From Lacrimispora indolis DSM 755 (GTDB taxonomy: Bacteria; Bacillota; Clostridia; Lachnospirales; Lachnospiraceae), in NCBI RefSeq assembly GCF_000526995.1, contig NZ_AZUI01000001.1:2418001-2482000 (forward strand): 64,000 nucleotides of DNA, written 5' to 3'. A program made the translations under genes and the position numbers. Positions 26,291-35,491 of this stretch are shown here, in pieces. Numbering within the stretch: position 1 is the stretch's first letter; each line of letters opens with the position of its first letter. The notes under the pieces were generated by a model. It worked only from the letters and a program-made list of their open reading frames with translations, was not told the DNA's origin and searched no databases.

Positions 26291-26568
26291 TAACACAAAT
26301 AGAATCAACATATCACCATAAAGTGAACAGAAGATAAATGCTCTTGCTGTCACTGATAAAATGGCGGTGGATTCAGGAACGAGCCTGAAGATACCATGAT
26401 CGCCGCCGGAGCGGATAGCTGCAAGAAGGAGAGATGTGATTTTCTTACGGCACTGAAAAGGGAAAAGTTTTTCATTGTCAGAAAAGAGTTGACGGGGGTG
26501 AGAAGGAATAATATGGCGGAGATTTTCCCAGCATGCGGGATTGAAAAGCCGGATAAAGGAGAAAAGGT
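26291..26568 (+). other. Long 5' leader of iolJ
   Basis: About 280 nt lie between the iol promoter and iolJ. The part at 26362-26408 can form nested stems (GGCGG with CCGCC around TTCAGG with CCTGAA). A 60-codon open frame (26396-26578) lacks a ribosome-binding site and overlaps the iolJ start, so I do not call it a gene. I recognise no riboswitch family. Confidence 0.4.
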
Positions 26569-27417
26569 ATGGGATTAGTAAAAATGAAGGAATTGCTGAA
26601 ACAGGCCTCAGAAGATAATCTGGCGGTTGGAGCTTTCAGTGTGGGAAACCTTGAGATGGTGAAGGGAGCTGTAAAAGCAGCTGAAGAAATGAAAGTACCC
26701 ATTATCTTACAGATCGCAGAAGTACGTCTGCACCATTCCCCGCTGACTCTGATGGGGCCTATGATGGTGGAAGCAGCAAAGATTGCAAAGGTGGATATTG
26801 CGGTTCATCTGGACCATGGCAAGTCCATTGAGGTGTTAAAACAGGCTCTGGATTATGGGTTCACTTCCGTAATGATGGATGGTTCCACCCTTCCCTTTGA
26901 AGAAAATATAACAAAGACCCTGGAAGCGGTCAATCTCGCCAGGGAATACGGAGCGACCGTAGAAGCAGAACTTGGCCTGGTGGGCGGCAGCGAGGATGGG
27001 AGCATTGATGAGGGAATCCGCTGTACAAATCCTGACGATGCCAGAACATTTTGCCAGAGAACCGGCGTGGATGCACTGGCAGTCGCCATCGGTAATGCCC
27101 ACGGCAATTATCCGGTGGCTCCCAGACTGGCTTTTGACGTTCTGGAAGCGATTGATCAGAAGATTGCTGTGCCTCTGGTCCTTCACGGCGGAACCGGAAT
27201 CACCCCGGAGGACTTCCGGAAAGCCATAGGCCTTGGAATCCGGAAGATTAACATTGCAACAGCCAGCTTTGACAGTCTTACAAAGGAAGCTGGAAAGTAT
27301 CTGGAATCAGAAGGAAAACATGATTATTTCGGGCTGAATGAAGCTATGGTCCGGGGAGTGTATGAGAATGTGAAGCAGCATATCCGGATCTTTCAATGTG
27401 TGGAGCCGCTTACATAA
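26569..27417 (+). CDS. iolJ: 6-phospho-5-dehydro-2-deoxy-D-gluconate aldolase (class II)
   Basis: 282-residue class II (zinc) aldolase. Zinc-ligand histidines are in VHLDHGKSIEV, AIGNAHGNYP and PLVLHGGTG, with TVEAELGLVGGSEDG in between; all are family hallmarks. In the inositol pathway it cleaves DKG-phosphate to dihydroxyacetone phosphate and malonate semialdehyde, the latter being the substrate of IolA encoded next. A fructose-bisphosphate or tagatose-bisphosphate role is possible by homology, but the operon favours IolJ. AAAGGAG precedes the ATG. Confidence 0.87.
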   Translation: MGLVKMKELLKQASEDNLAVGAFSVGNLEMVKGAVKAAEEMKVPIILQIAEVRLHHSPLTLMGPMMVEAAKIAKVDIAVHLDHGKSIEVLKQALDYGFTSVMMDGSTLPFEENITKTLEAVNLAREYGATVEAELGLVGGSEDGSIDEGIRCTNPDDARTFCQRTGVDALAVAIGNAHGNYPVAPRLAFDVLEAIDQKIAVPLVLHGGTGITPEDFRKAIGLGIRKINIATASFDSLTKEAGKYLESEGKHDYFGLNEAMVRGVYENVKQHIRIFQCVEPLT

Positions 27418-27727
27418 ATCAGTATGATGTAATGAAACGATTACATGACGGAATAAAGGAAAACTGCCGGCCACGATATATTTGCCGGAACCGGAACTTG
27501 CCGGATTGACAATAAGGTTACTTACCCGAAGCACTCGTATTTATGCTTAAAAAGGCGGACTGCATATAGAAAGATACGGTTGTCCGAGAGCCGGATAACC
27601 CGCCTGCTTTTCATGAAGTGGAGTGTACCGGGTTCCATGTATAAAATTAAAAAATAAAAACCGCTTAAAGCATCTGTTTTTCATAACGTATTATGTCTTA
27701 AGCGAAGAGAAAGGAATGGATATAAAA
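27418..27727 (+). other. iolJ-iolA intergenic region with palindrome
   Basis: About 310 bp. ATGTAAT (27427-27433) and ATTACAT (27440-27446) form a perfect inverted repeat with a 6-bp spacer just behind the iolJ stop. It partly resembles a cre site but is not a full match. TGCCGGA-type repeats (27482-27505) and a long stem GGCGG (27553...) with CCGCC (...27603) before CTTTT follow. Together they could form an operator plus a terminator or processing site. No gene seen. Confidence 0.4.
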
Positions 27728-29239
27728 ATGGGAGAAGTAAAAAAATTAAAGTATCTTGTAAATGGTCAGTGGAAGGAATCAATGACAGATAAGTATTCTG
27801 ATGCCTATGATCCCAGTACCGGTGAAGTAATTGCCCAGGTTCCATGCTGTACTCCGGCAGAAGTGGAGGAGGCTGTGGAGGCAGCGAAAGCGGCGTTTCC
27901 GTCCTGGTCATCTACCCCTGTGATTAAAAGAGTTCAGGTACTCTATAAGCTCAGAGATTTGCTCATCGAGCATATGGACGAACTGACCATGCTGGTGGCA
28001 AAGGAAAACGGTAAAAGCTGGGAAGAGGCTCAGGGCGATGTACTGAAAGCCAAAGAAGGAACCGAACAGGCTATCAGTGCCCCTTCACTGATGATGGGAG
28101 AAAGCCTGATGGACGCTTCTGCCGGATTTGATACGGTGCTGTACCGAATGCCTTTAGGAGTATTTGCCGGTATCGTGCCGTTTAATTTCCCTGCTATGAT
28201 CCCTATGGGTTGGATGGCTCCCATGTGTATTGCCTGCGGCAATACCATCGTGCTTAAAGCAGCATCCTTTACCCCTCAGTCCTGTATGCGTATAGCAGAA
28301 CTGTATAAAGAAGCAGGACTGCCGGACGGAGTTATTAATATTGTTACCTGCTCCAGAAAAGAAGCAGAGATTCTTCTCACTCATCCTGATATCAAAGGGA
28401 TCAGCTTCGTGGGCTCTACTTCTGTGGGTATGCATATCTATTCCACAGCTGCGGCAACGGGCAAGAGAGTTCAGGCTCTCTGCGAAGCCAAGAATCATGC
28501 CCTGGTTTTAAATGATGCTCCGGTCAAGCGTGTAGCGGCGGGTATCATCAATTCTTCTTTCGGATGCGCAGGAGAACGGTGCATGGCTCTGCCTGTTGTA
28601 GTGGTACAGGAGGGAATTGCCGATGCTCTTGTTGCGGAGATCATCGCTCAGGCCAAGACTCTTAAAGTGGGACCCGCTTATGATAAGAGTACAAAACTGG
28701 GCCCGGTGGTAAATAAGGCTCATAGGGAGTCCATCGTAAAGTGGATTGAGACAGGAATAGAAGAAGGCGCAGAGCTTGTACTGGATGGACGCGACATTGT
28801 AGTGGAAGGTTATGAAAACGGCTTTTATTTAGGACCGACGATCTTTGACCATGTAACTCCTGACATGAGCATAGGGGAAAAAGAAATCTTCGGACCGGTG
28901 CTGTGCATTAAGAGAGTAAAGACCTTTGAAGAGGGATTGGAGATCATGAATGCCAATCCATATGCAAACGGTTCTGTTATCTTTACTCAAAGCGGTCACT
29001 ATGCCAGAGAGTTTGCCAGACATACGGACGGCGGTATGATCGGTATCAATGTGGGGATTCCGGTTCCGGTGGGCATGTTTCCTTTTAACGGCAAGAAATT
29101 GTCATTCATTGGAGATCTGCACTGCTTAGGCAAGGATGGATACCGATTCTTCACAGAAAACAAAGTTGTCACCAGCAGGTGGTTCGACGAAGAAACCGGA
29201 GAATCCACAAACGTGAACACCTGGGATGGTACGATCTAA
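27728..29239 (+). CDS. iolA: (Methyl)malonate-semialdehyde dehydrogenase
   Basis: 503 residues, CoA-acylating aldehyde dehydrogenase of the MmsA/IolA branch. It has the N-terminal LKYLVNGQWKESMTDKYSD, the NAD-binding GISFVGSTSVGMHIY, and the catalytic cysteine in SFGCAGERCMALPVVV. It converts malonate semialdehyde to acetyl-CoA and CO2 as the last step of inositol degradation. The start is uncertain: ATG 27728 has AAGGA 12 bp upstream, while ATG 27716 abuts that site. A terminator follows, separating it from iolC. Confidence 0.93.
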   Translation: MGEVKKLKYLVNGQWKESMTDKYSDAYDPSTGEVIAQVPCCTPAEVEEAVEAAKAAFPSWSSTPVIKRVQVLYKLRDLLIEHMDELTMLVAKENGKSWEEAQGDVLKAKEGTEQAISAPSLMMGESLMDASAGFDTVLYRMPLGVFAGIVPFNFPAMIPMGWMAPMCIACGNTIVLKAASFTPQSCMRIAELYKEAGLPDGVINIVTCSRKEAEILLTHPDIKGISFVGSTSVGMHIYSTAAATGKRVQALCEAKNHALVLNDAPVKRVAAGIINSSFGCAGERCMALPVVVVQEGIADALVAEIIAQAKTLKVGPAYDKSTKLGPVVNKAHRESIVKWIETGIEEGAELVLDGRDIVVEGYENGFYLGPTIFDHVTPDMSIGEKEIFGPVLCIKRVKTFEEGLEIMNANPYANGSVIFTQSGHYAREFARHTDGGMIGINVGIPVPVGMFPFNGKKLSFIGDLHCLGKDGYRFFTENKVVTSRWFDEETGESTNVNTWDGTI

Positions 29240-29270
29240 AAGATACCGGCCAATGATGGATAAAAACGCC

Positions 29271-29305
29271 CTGCAAGGTGAAATAAACCTTGCAGTGTGT
29301 TTTTT
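29271..29305 (+). terminator. Terminator between iolA and iolC
   Basis: Stem CTGCAAGG / CCTTGCAG (29271-29278 with 29288-29295), then TGTGTTTTTT. It splits the iol genes into two transcripts. Confidence 0.82.
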
Positions 29306-29329
29306 CGCGCTATGAAATGGCTGTCAATC

Positions 29330-29338
29330 TGATATAAT
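29330..29338 (+). promoter_or_regulatory. Extended -10 promoter of iolCDEGB
   Basis: TGATATAAT at 29330-29338 (TG, one base, perfect TATAAT). There is no good -35, which is usual for extended -10 promoters. It lies 120 bp before iolC and just behind the iolA terminator. Confidence 0.55.
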
Positions 29339-29457
29339 ATAAGAGAAATGACGGGAGCGGGATTCAAAAACCAACCGGAAAAATTCAATGAGGAACAGGG
29401 CTCACCGGGAGAAAATTAAGAACAAAGACACGCAAAACCAATGGGAGGGATGCAGCG

Positions 29458-30492
29458 ATGGAATATGTAAAATTTGATGAAACCAGAGAAATGGACTTAA
29501 TTCTTCTTGGAAGGGTGGCAATTGATTTCAATCCGGCTTACAATGAGTATGTGAAAGAAGAATTCAAGCCCTTAAAGAAAGTGCACATGTTTGAAAAATT
29601 TGTGGGCGGCTCTCCGGCTAATATCGCCGTAGGCGTGACAAGACATGGCATGAAGGCAGGATTTATCGGGAAAGTATCCGATGACCAGTTCGGTGAATTT
29701 GTAGTGGATTATTTCAACGAACAGGGGATCGATACTTCTCATATTACAAAATGCAAAAATGGAGAAAAGCTGGGACTGACCTTTACAGAAATGCTTTCTT
29801 CCAGTGACAGCAATATCCTGATGTACCGGAACTGCATTGCTGACTTACAGCTGGACGTAGAAGACATAGACGAAGCGTATATTAAGAAGACAAAAGCAAT
29901 TTTGATATCAGGCACGGCGCTTGCACAAAGCCCGTCAAGAGAAGCAGCCCTTAAGGCGGTCATGCTGGCAAAGAGAAACGATGTCAGAATCATTTTTGAT
30001 ATTGATTACAGGGCATATAACTGGAAAAATGCAGATGAAATATCCATTTACTACTCTGCAGTAGCCAAAGAAGCTGATATCATTATGGGCTCAAGAGAAG
30101 AATTTAACTTAACAGAAAAACTGATCAGACAGGGAATGACGGACGAAGAAAGTGCGGCTCTGTGGCAGAGTTATCACGCCAGGATCGTGGTCATTAAGCA
30201 TGGAATGAAGGGGTCTACCGCATATACTTGTGACGGACAGTCATTTTCCATCAAACCGTTCCCTGTGGAGGCCAGAAAAGGATTCGGCGGCGGCGACGGA
30301 TATGGTTCAGGCTTCCTTTATGGACTGTATCAGGGCTGGGATATCATAGACTGCCTGGAGTTTGGTTCGGCAGAGGCCTCCATGATGGTAAAGAGCAACA
30401 ACTGTTCGGTTTCCCTGCCAACGCCTGAGGAAGTGCATGCATTTATAAAAGAAGAAAAGGAAAAGTTTGGTGAAATGATCGCCCGTGTATAA
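29458..30492 (+). CDS. iolC: 5-dehydro-2-deoxygluconokinase
   Basis: 344-residue PfkB-family kinase that phosphorylates 5-keto-2-deoxygluconate to the 6-phosphate, the pathway inducer. Signatures: MDLILLGRVAIDFNP at the N-terminus, FVGGSPANIAVGVTRHGM, and the active-site KGFGGGDGYGSGFLYGL, where the usual GAGD is GGGD as in other IolC proteins. GGGAGG precedes the ATG. First gene of the iolCDEGB transcript. Confidence 0.95.
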   Translation: MEYVKFDETREMDLILLGRVAIDFNPAYNEYVKEEFKPLKKVHMFEKFVGGSPANIAVGVTRHGMKAGFIGKVSDDQFGEFVVDYFNEQGIDTSHITKCKNGEKLGLTFTEMLSSSDSNILMYRNCIADLQLDVEDIDEAYIKKTKAILISGTALAQSPSREAALKAVMLAKRNDVRIIFDIDYRAYNWKNADEISIYYSAVAKEADIIMGSREEFNLTEKLIRQGMTDEESAALWQSYHARIVVIKHGMKGSTAYTCDGQSFSIKPFPVEARKGFGGGDGYGSGFLYGLYQGWDIIDCLEFGSAEASMMVKSNNCSVSLPTPEEVHAFIKEEKEKFGEMIARV

Positions 30493-30513
30493 AAATATAA
30501 AGGAGAGCGGAAC

Positions 30514-32445
30514 ATGTCAAAAACAATAAGGATGACAACAGCACAGGCACTTGTGAAGTTCCTGGATAACCAGTATGTTTCTGCAGATGGAGTGGAAACA
30601 AAGTTTGTTGAAGGTGTTTTTACTATTTTCGGTCATGGAATTGCGGTTGGCTTAGGTGAGGCTCTGGATTCGGACCCCGGACAGCTTAAGGTGCTTCAGG
30701 GAAGAAATGAGCAGGGGATGTGCCATGCTGCCATCGCATTTTCAAAGCAGAACATCCGGAAGAAAATCATTCCATGCGCCTCATCCGTGGGACCGGGTGC
30801 GGCCAATATGGTAACAGCCTGTGCTACCGCAACGGTAAATAACATTCCGCTGCTGGTATTTCCGGCGGATACCTTTGCCTCCAGACAGCCTGACCCGGTA
30901 TTGCAGCAGCTTGAGCAAAGCAGCAGTCTTGCAACCACTACCAATGATGCGTTCAAACCGGTGTGCAAATACTGGGACAGGATCACCAGACCGGAAATGA
31001 TCATGAGCGCTCTGATCAATGCCATGCGTGTGCTTACGGACCCGGCGGAAACCGGAGCGTGCTGCATTTCCCTCTGTCAGGATGTGGAAGGTGAATCCTA
31101 TGATTTTCCGGATTACTTCTTTAAGAAGCGGGTACACCGGATCACCAGGCCTCTTGCAGTAGAAGAAGAACTGGATGAGATCGCGGACATCCTTGCAGAA
31201 GCTAAGAAGCCTCTTGTAATTGTAGGCGGAGGAGTCCGTTACTCTGATGCAGGGGAAACCGTGGAAAAATTCTGCGAGGAATTTAAAATACCCTTTGGAG
31301 AGACTCAGGGAGGGAAGAGCGCCTGTAGATCGAGCCATCCCTATTGCCTTGGCGGAATCGGAGTTACCGGAACCTATGCCTCCAATGTGATTGCAAAGGA
31401 TGCAGATGTGGTAATTGCCATCGGGACCAGGCTCAGTGATTTTACCACAAGCTCAAAGTGGCTGTATCAAAAGGAAGATGTCCGATTTGTCACCATCAAT
31501 AACAGCAGATTCCATGCATACAAAATGGATGCAGTCAAGGCTGTAGGGGATGCGAAGGTGACCGTTCAGGCCCTGGCGGAGAAGCTTAAGGAAAGACAAT
31601 ATGTGTCTCAGTACAAAAACGAGATCATTGATGCAAAAAGAAAATGGGATGAAGAGATGGTGCGTTTAGGCAGCATTGAATACACTGGAGATGATTTTGA
31701 GCCCAATATAAAAGCGCGGGATCCCAGAACTATTCCGGAGTTTGTCCGCTTAACCAATGGAAAGATCACCCAGACCGCCGCTCTTGCAGCAATCAGAAGA
31801 GTCATTGATGAAGATGCTACCATCATTACGGCCGGAGGTTCCCTTCCAAGCTGTATGCAGCGCATGTGGACAACTGACAAGCGGGGCGGATACCATGCAG
31901 AGTACGGGTACTCCTGTATGGGGTATGAAGTAGCGGCCACGCTGGGCGTTAAATTTGCAGAGCCGGAAACGGAAGTTTACTGTGTTGTAGGTGACTCCAG
32001 CTTCCAGATGCTCCACAGTGAGATCATGACCATTATGCAGGAAAGGCAGAAGGTCAATATTCTGATCTTTGATAACTGCGGCTTTGGCTGCATCAATAAT
32101 CTGGAAATGAACCACGGAATCGGAAGCCTTGCCACGGAATTCCGCTATACGGACGGGAAAAAGCCCACCGGAGATTTAATTCCCGTTGATTATGCCAAGA
32201 TCGGGGAGGGCTACGGACTGAAGTCTTATACCTGCAGAACCATCAAAGAACTGGAAGAGGCTCTGGAAGATGCCAAAACACAGGAAAGGGCCTGCCTGTT
32301 TGATTTAAAGGTGATCCCCAAGACCATGTCGGATGGGTATGAATCCTGGTGGAACGTAGGACTTGCCGCGACCTCAGAAAAGAGCAGCGTGAGAGAAGCG
32401 TGGGAAAAGGTCATGGAAGGAAGAAATGAAGCCAGAAAGTATTAA
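30514..32445 (+). CDS. iolD: 3D-(3,5/4)-trihydroxycyclohexane-1,2-dione hydrolase
   Basis: 643-residue thiamine-diphosphate enzyme of the acetolactate-synthase superfamily. It opens the ring of trihydroxycyclohexanedione to 5-deoxy-glucuronate. The ThDP-activating glutamate lies in LQGRNEQGMCHAAIAFSK, and the ThDP/Mg2+ motif is VVGDSSFQMLHSEI...NCGFGCINNL. GGAGAG precedes the ATG; the gene follows iolC by 21 bp. Confidence 0.96.
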   Translation: MSKTIRMTTAQALVKFLDNQYVSADGVETKFVEGVFTIFGHGIAVGLGEALDSDPGQLKVLQGRNEQGMCHAAIAFSKQNIRKKIIPCASSVGPGAANMVTACATATVNNIPLLVFPADTFASRQPDPVLQQLEQSSSLATTTNDAFKPVCKYWDRITRPEMIMSALINAMRVLTDPAETGACCISLCQDVEGESYDFPDYFFKKRVHRITRPLAVEEELDEIADILAEAKKPLVIVGGGVRYSDAGETVEKFCEEFKIPFGETQGGKSACRSSHPYCLGGIGVTGTYASNVIAKDADVVIAIGTRLSDFTTSSKWLYQKEDVRFVTINNSRFHAYKMDAVKAVGDAKVTVQALAEKLKERQYVSQYKNEIIDAKRKWDEEMVRLGSIEYTGDDFEPNIKARDPRTIPEFVRLTNGKITQTAALAAIRRVIDEDATIITAGGSLPSCMQRMWTTDKRGGYHAEYGYSCMGYEVAATLGVKFAEPETEVYCVVGDSSFQMLHSEIMTIMQERQKVNILIFDNCGFGCINNLEMNHGIGSLATEFRYTDGKKPTGDLIPVDYAKIGEGYGLKSYTCRTIKELEEALEDAKTQERACLFDLKVIPKTMSDGYESWWNVGLAATSEKSSVREAWEKVMEGRNEARKY

Positions 32446-32508
32446 TATGGCGACCCGCAGGAAAAACGGCGGTATAAAAAATATTTTATTTGACAGGGGG
32501 ATTCAAAC

Positions 32509-33408
32509 ATGTTAAACAAGGAGAAAGTGAAATTAGGAATCGCACCGATCGCATGGACCAACGATGATTTGCCGGATCTGGGGAAGGAAAACACCTTTGA
32601 ACAGTGTGTCAGCGAAATGGCTCTGGCAGGATTTACCGGTTCCGAGGTGGGCAACAAATATCCAAGAGATGTGGAAACATTAAAAAAGGCATTGGAGTTT
32701 CGGGGCGTAGAGATCTGCAACGCCTGGTTTTCCACCTTTTTGATCAGCAAACCTTATGAGGAGACGGAAGAAGAATTTGAAAAGCATGTGGTGTTCCTGG
32801 CAGCCATGGGAGCCAGGGTGGTAGGTGTTTCCGAGCAGAGCTACAGCACCCAGGGAATCCAGGATCAGCCGGTGTTTGAAGGAAAACATGAAATGGATGA
32901 CAGGGAATGGAATCTGTTGTGTGAGGGCTTAAACCGCCTTGGAAAGCTTTCCAAGGAAAAATACGGAGTGGCTTTAACCTTCCATCACCATATGGGAACC
33001 GTTGTCCAGAGTGCAGCGGAAGTGGAACGCATGATGGCCGGAACTGATCCGGAATATGTGAGCCTCCTCTTTGACAGCGGCCATTTTGCATACTGCGGCG
33101 AGGATCCGGTGGCAATGGTGGAAAAATATGTGGGACGTATCAAGCATGTACATTTAAAAGACATCCGCCCTGAAATCGTAAAAAGGGTAAGAGAAGAAAA
33201 GATGAGCTTCCTGGCAGGGGTCCGGGCGGGGGCTTTCACCATTCCGGGAGACGGCTGCATTGACTTTGATCCGATTTTTAAGGTGCTTGAGGAAGCTTCT
33301 TATGAGGGATACATGGTAGTGGAAGCAGAGCAGGATCCTGCAAAGGCGAATCCACTGGAATATGCCATCTGCGCAAGGAAATTCATTGCCGAAAAGACCG
33401 GCCTTTAA
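32509..33408 (+). CDS. iolE: Inosose dehydratase (myo-inosose-2 dehydratase)
   Basis: 299-residue TIM-barrel enzyme that dehydrates 2-keto-myo-inositol to the trihydroxycyclohexanedione used by IolD. Characteristic segments are KLGIAPIAWTNDDLPDLG, LTFHHHMGTVVQ with metal-type histidines, LLFDSGHFAYCGEDP, HVHLKDIRPE and VVEAEQDP. Full family length. Start follows AGGGGG. Confidence 0.95.
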   Translation: MLNKEKVKLGIAPIAWTNDDLPDLGKENTFEQCVSEMALAGFTGSEVGNKYPRDVETLKKALEFRGVEICNAWFSTFLISKPYEETEEEFEKHVVFLAAMGARVVGVSEQSYSTQGIQDQPVFEGKHEMDDREWNLLCEGLNRLGKLSKEKYGVALTFHHHMGTVVQSAAEVERMMAGTDPEYVSLLFDSGHFAYCGEDPVAMVEKYVGRIKHVHLKDIRPEIVKRVREEKMSFLAGVRAGAFTIPGDGCIDFDPIFKVLEEASYEGYMVVEAEQDPAKANPLEYAICARKFIAEKTGL

Positions 33409-33436
33409 GAGGAAGAAAGAGAGAGGAGAAGATATT

Positions 33437-34450
33437 ATGGTAACAGTAGGAATTATTGGAGCAGGAAGAATCGGAAAAGTACATACCACCAGCATCTGTA
33501 ACCTGGTAAAGAACGGAAAGATCAAAACCATTGCCGATCCGTTTATGAATGAGGAAACAGAAAAATGGGCAAAAGGCATGGGAGTTCCCAATACCACAAA
33601 GGATTACAAGGAAATTTTAGCAGACCCGGAGATCGACGCCGTGTTGATCTGCTCATCCACCAACACCCATTCCCCCATTTCCGTTGAGGCCATTCAGGCG
33701 GGAAAGCATGTATTTTGTGAAAAACCCATTGATCACGACATTGAGAAGATCAAAGAGGTTATGGAAGCATTAAAGAGCAGTAAGGTGAAATATCAGGTAG
33801 GCTTTAACCGCCGTTTTGACCATAATTTTGAGGCGGTGAGAAATGCAGTTGCAGCCGGAAAAATCGGCGAGCCTCACATCATTAAAGTAACTTCCAGAGA
33901 TCCGGAGCCGCCCAGCGCAGAATATGCGGCAGTATCCGGCGGCATGTTCTTAGACATGACCATCCATGATTTTGATATGGTCCGCTACTTAGCAGGCTGC
34001 GATGCAGAGGAAATTTACGTTCAGTCCGCTGTTTTAGTGGATCCTGCCATTGGAGAAGCCGGAGATGTGGATACGGCTGTCATCACCTTAAAGATGGAGA
34101 ACGGAAGCCTGGCAGTCATTGATAATTCCAGAAAAGCCGCTTACGGCTATGACCAGAGGGCAGAGGTATTTGGGTCCAAGGGCATGGTAGCAACCGCCAA
34201 TGATACCGAGTCCAGCGCAGTGGTGAGCACCGCCGATGGAGTTAGAAGTGAAAAGCCCCTTTATTTCTTCTTAGAGCGCTATATGCAGTCCTTTGCAAAG
34301 GAAGTGAACTGCTTCATTGAGGCCATTGAGAATGATACTCCTACCCCTCTTGGTGTGGAAGACGGATTAAAGCCTGTATTAATGGGGATCGCAGCCAAAA
34401 AGTCCGTGCAGGAGCACAGGCCTGTGAAGATTTCTGAGATCATGATGTAA
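33437..34450 (+). CDS. iolG: Inositol 2-dehydrogenase
   Basis: 337-residue Gfo/Idh-family NAD enzyme oxidising myo-inositol (and often D-chiro-inositol) to the 2-keto compound, the first pathway step. VGIIGAGRIGKVHTTSI is the Rossmann loop, FCEKPIDHD carries the conserved Lys, and GGMFLDMTIHDFDMVRYLAG holds the active-site Asp/His. ATG 33437 follows GAGGAG at the right distance; a longer frame upstream overlaps iolE and is rejected. Confidence 0.94.
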   Translation: MVTVGIIGAGRIGKVHTTSICNLVKNGKIKTIADPFMNEETEKWAKGMGVPNTTKDYKEILADPEIDAVLICSSTNTHSPISVEAIQAGKHVFCEKPIDHDIEKIKEVMEALKSSKVKYQVGFNRRFDHNFEAVRNAVAAGKIGEPHIIKVTSRDPEPPSAEYAAVSGGMFLDMTIHDFDMVRYLAGCDAEEIYVQSAVLVDPAIGEAGDVDTAVITLKMENGSLAVIDNSRKAAYGYDQRAEVFGSKGMVATANDTESSAVVSTADGVRSEKPLYFFLERYMQSFAKEVNCFIEAIENDTPTPLGVEDGLKPVLMGIAAKKSVQEHRPVKISEIMM

Positions 34451-34478
34451 GAAATAAAAGGAGGAGAAAGGAGCTGCC

Positions 34479-35255
34479 ATGAGCGAAATATTCAGTTATC
34501 CGGAGTTTGATCCCAAAGGAGTAAAGACCCTGACAAAAGCGGGGGATGGGGAAAATGATATGTTGATGGACATTGCCGTTTACCAGATGAAGGCAGGGGA
34601 GGAACTTTCCTTCTCCAGCCGGTCGGATGAGATGGCAGTCCTTCTCCTCACCGGAGAGATCCGGTTTTCCTGGGAAGAAAGGGAGGAATGGGGAAAACGA
34701 AGCAGCCTGATGGAGGAAGGGCCGTACTGCCTTCACGTTTCAAAGGGAGTTTCGGTGAACGTGAAGGCAAAGGAAGACAGTCAGGTGCTGGTTCAGTCCA
34801 CGAAAAATGACAGGACGTTTGACAGCGTTTTCTACAGGCCGGAGGACTGCACCAATGATATTTTTGGGGAAGGGCTTTGGGAAAACAAGATGAAGCGGAC
34901 CGTCCGCACCATCTTTGACTATGGAAACGCTCCTTATTCCAATATGGTAAACGGAGAAGTCATCAATCACCAGGGCGGCTGGTCCAGCTACACCCCTCAT
35001 GATCATCCTCAGCCTGAGGTCTATTATTACCGCTTTGAGCGGCCTGAGGGCTTTGGGGCCTGCTTTATTGGGGAAGAGGCCTTTAAAATCAAGGATGGAA
35101 GCTGTGCTGCCATTCCCGGCGGCAGGACCCACCCCCAGGTGACAGCACCTGGATTTCCCATGTACTACTGCTGGATGATCCGCCACCTTCCGGGCAATCC
35201 CTGGACCACACGGACGGATGATCCCAGATATAACTGGATCAAGGAAGTAAAATAA
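34479..35255 (+). CDS. iolB: 5-deoxy-glucuronate isomerase
   Basis: 258-residue double-cupin metalloenzyme that isomerises 5-deoxy-glucuronate to 5-keto-2-deoxygluconate for IolC. The metal-binding cupin motif is seen in YTPHDHPQPEVYYYRF with further ligands in PGGRTHPQV. AAGGAG is upstream. It ends the operon; an inverted repeat follows. With it the pathway from inositol to acetyl-CoA is complete in the window except for an inositol transporter. Confidence 0.95.
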   Translation: MSEIFSYPEFDPKGVKTLTKAGDGENDMLMDIAVYQMKAGEELSFSSRSDEMAVLLLTGEIRFSWEEREEWGKRSSLMEEGPYCLHVSKGVSVNVKAKEDSQVLVQSTKNDRTFDSVFYRPEDCTNDIFGEGLWENKMKRTVRTIFDYGNAPYSNMVNGEVINHQGGWSSYTPHDHPQPEVYYYRFERPEGFGACFIGEEAFKIKDGSCAAIPGGRTHPQVTAPGFPMYYCWMIRHLPGNPWTTRTDDPRYNWIKEVK

Positions 35256-35272
35256 TCACATACCCTTTCGCT

Positions 35273-35348
35273 AAAGGCCGGAAAGAGATGGAACGCGTGC
35301 AGTTTTATTTAGGATAAAACAGGCCGCTTCTGTCTTTTTCCGGTCTTT
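35273..35348 (+). terminator. Probable terminator of the iol operon
   Basis: AAAGGCCGGAAA (35273-) pairs with TTTCCGGTCTTT (to ~35348) around an inner GTTTTAT/ATAAAAC hairpin, then ATT. A second stem GCAGGGAA/TTCCCTGC (about 35374-35419) before CCCTTTT lies in the same 236-bp gap. No Mg2+ sensor motif was recognised before the mgtC-like gene. Confidence 0.55.
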
Positions 35349-35491
35349 ATTGTAATGCAGCTTTTTTTAAACAGGCAGGGAAGTTGAACCGGCCCGGACA
35401 GGCAGTTCCCTGCAGGCCCTTTTACGCAACATGATGAATCCCAAGCATATTTTATAAGACATGAATTAATATTTAGAAAAGAGGAATCATC

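Noticed and set aside
26396..26578. 60-codon frame in the iolJ leader
   Set aside because: No ribosome-binding site, no recognisable motif, and it overlaps the iolJ start; treated as leader sequence.
27427..27446. Catabolite (cre) site
   Set aside because: The palindrome contains GAAACGATTACA-like bases but is one base short of the cre spacing; kept only as an unspecified palindrome.
35256..35491. Magnesium (M-box) riboswitch before the mgtC-like gene
   Set aside because: No M-box core motifs found; only terminator-like stems are visible.
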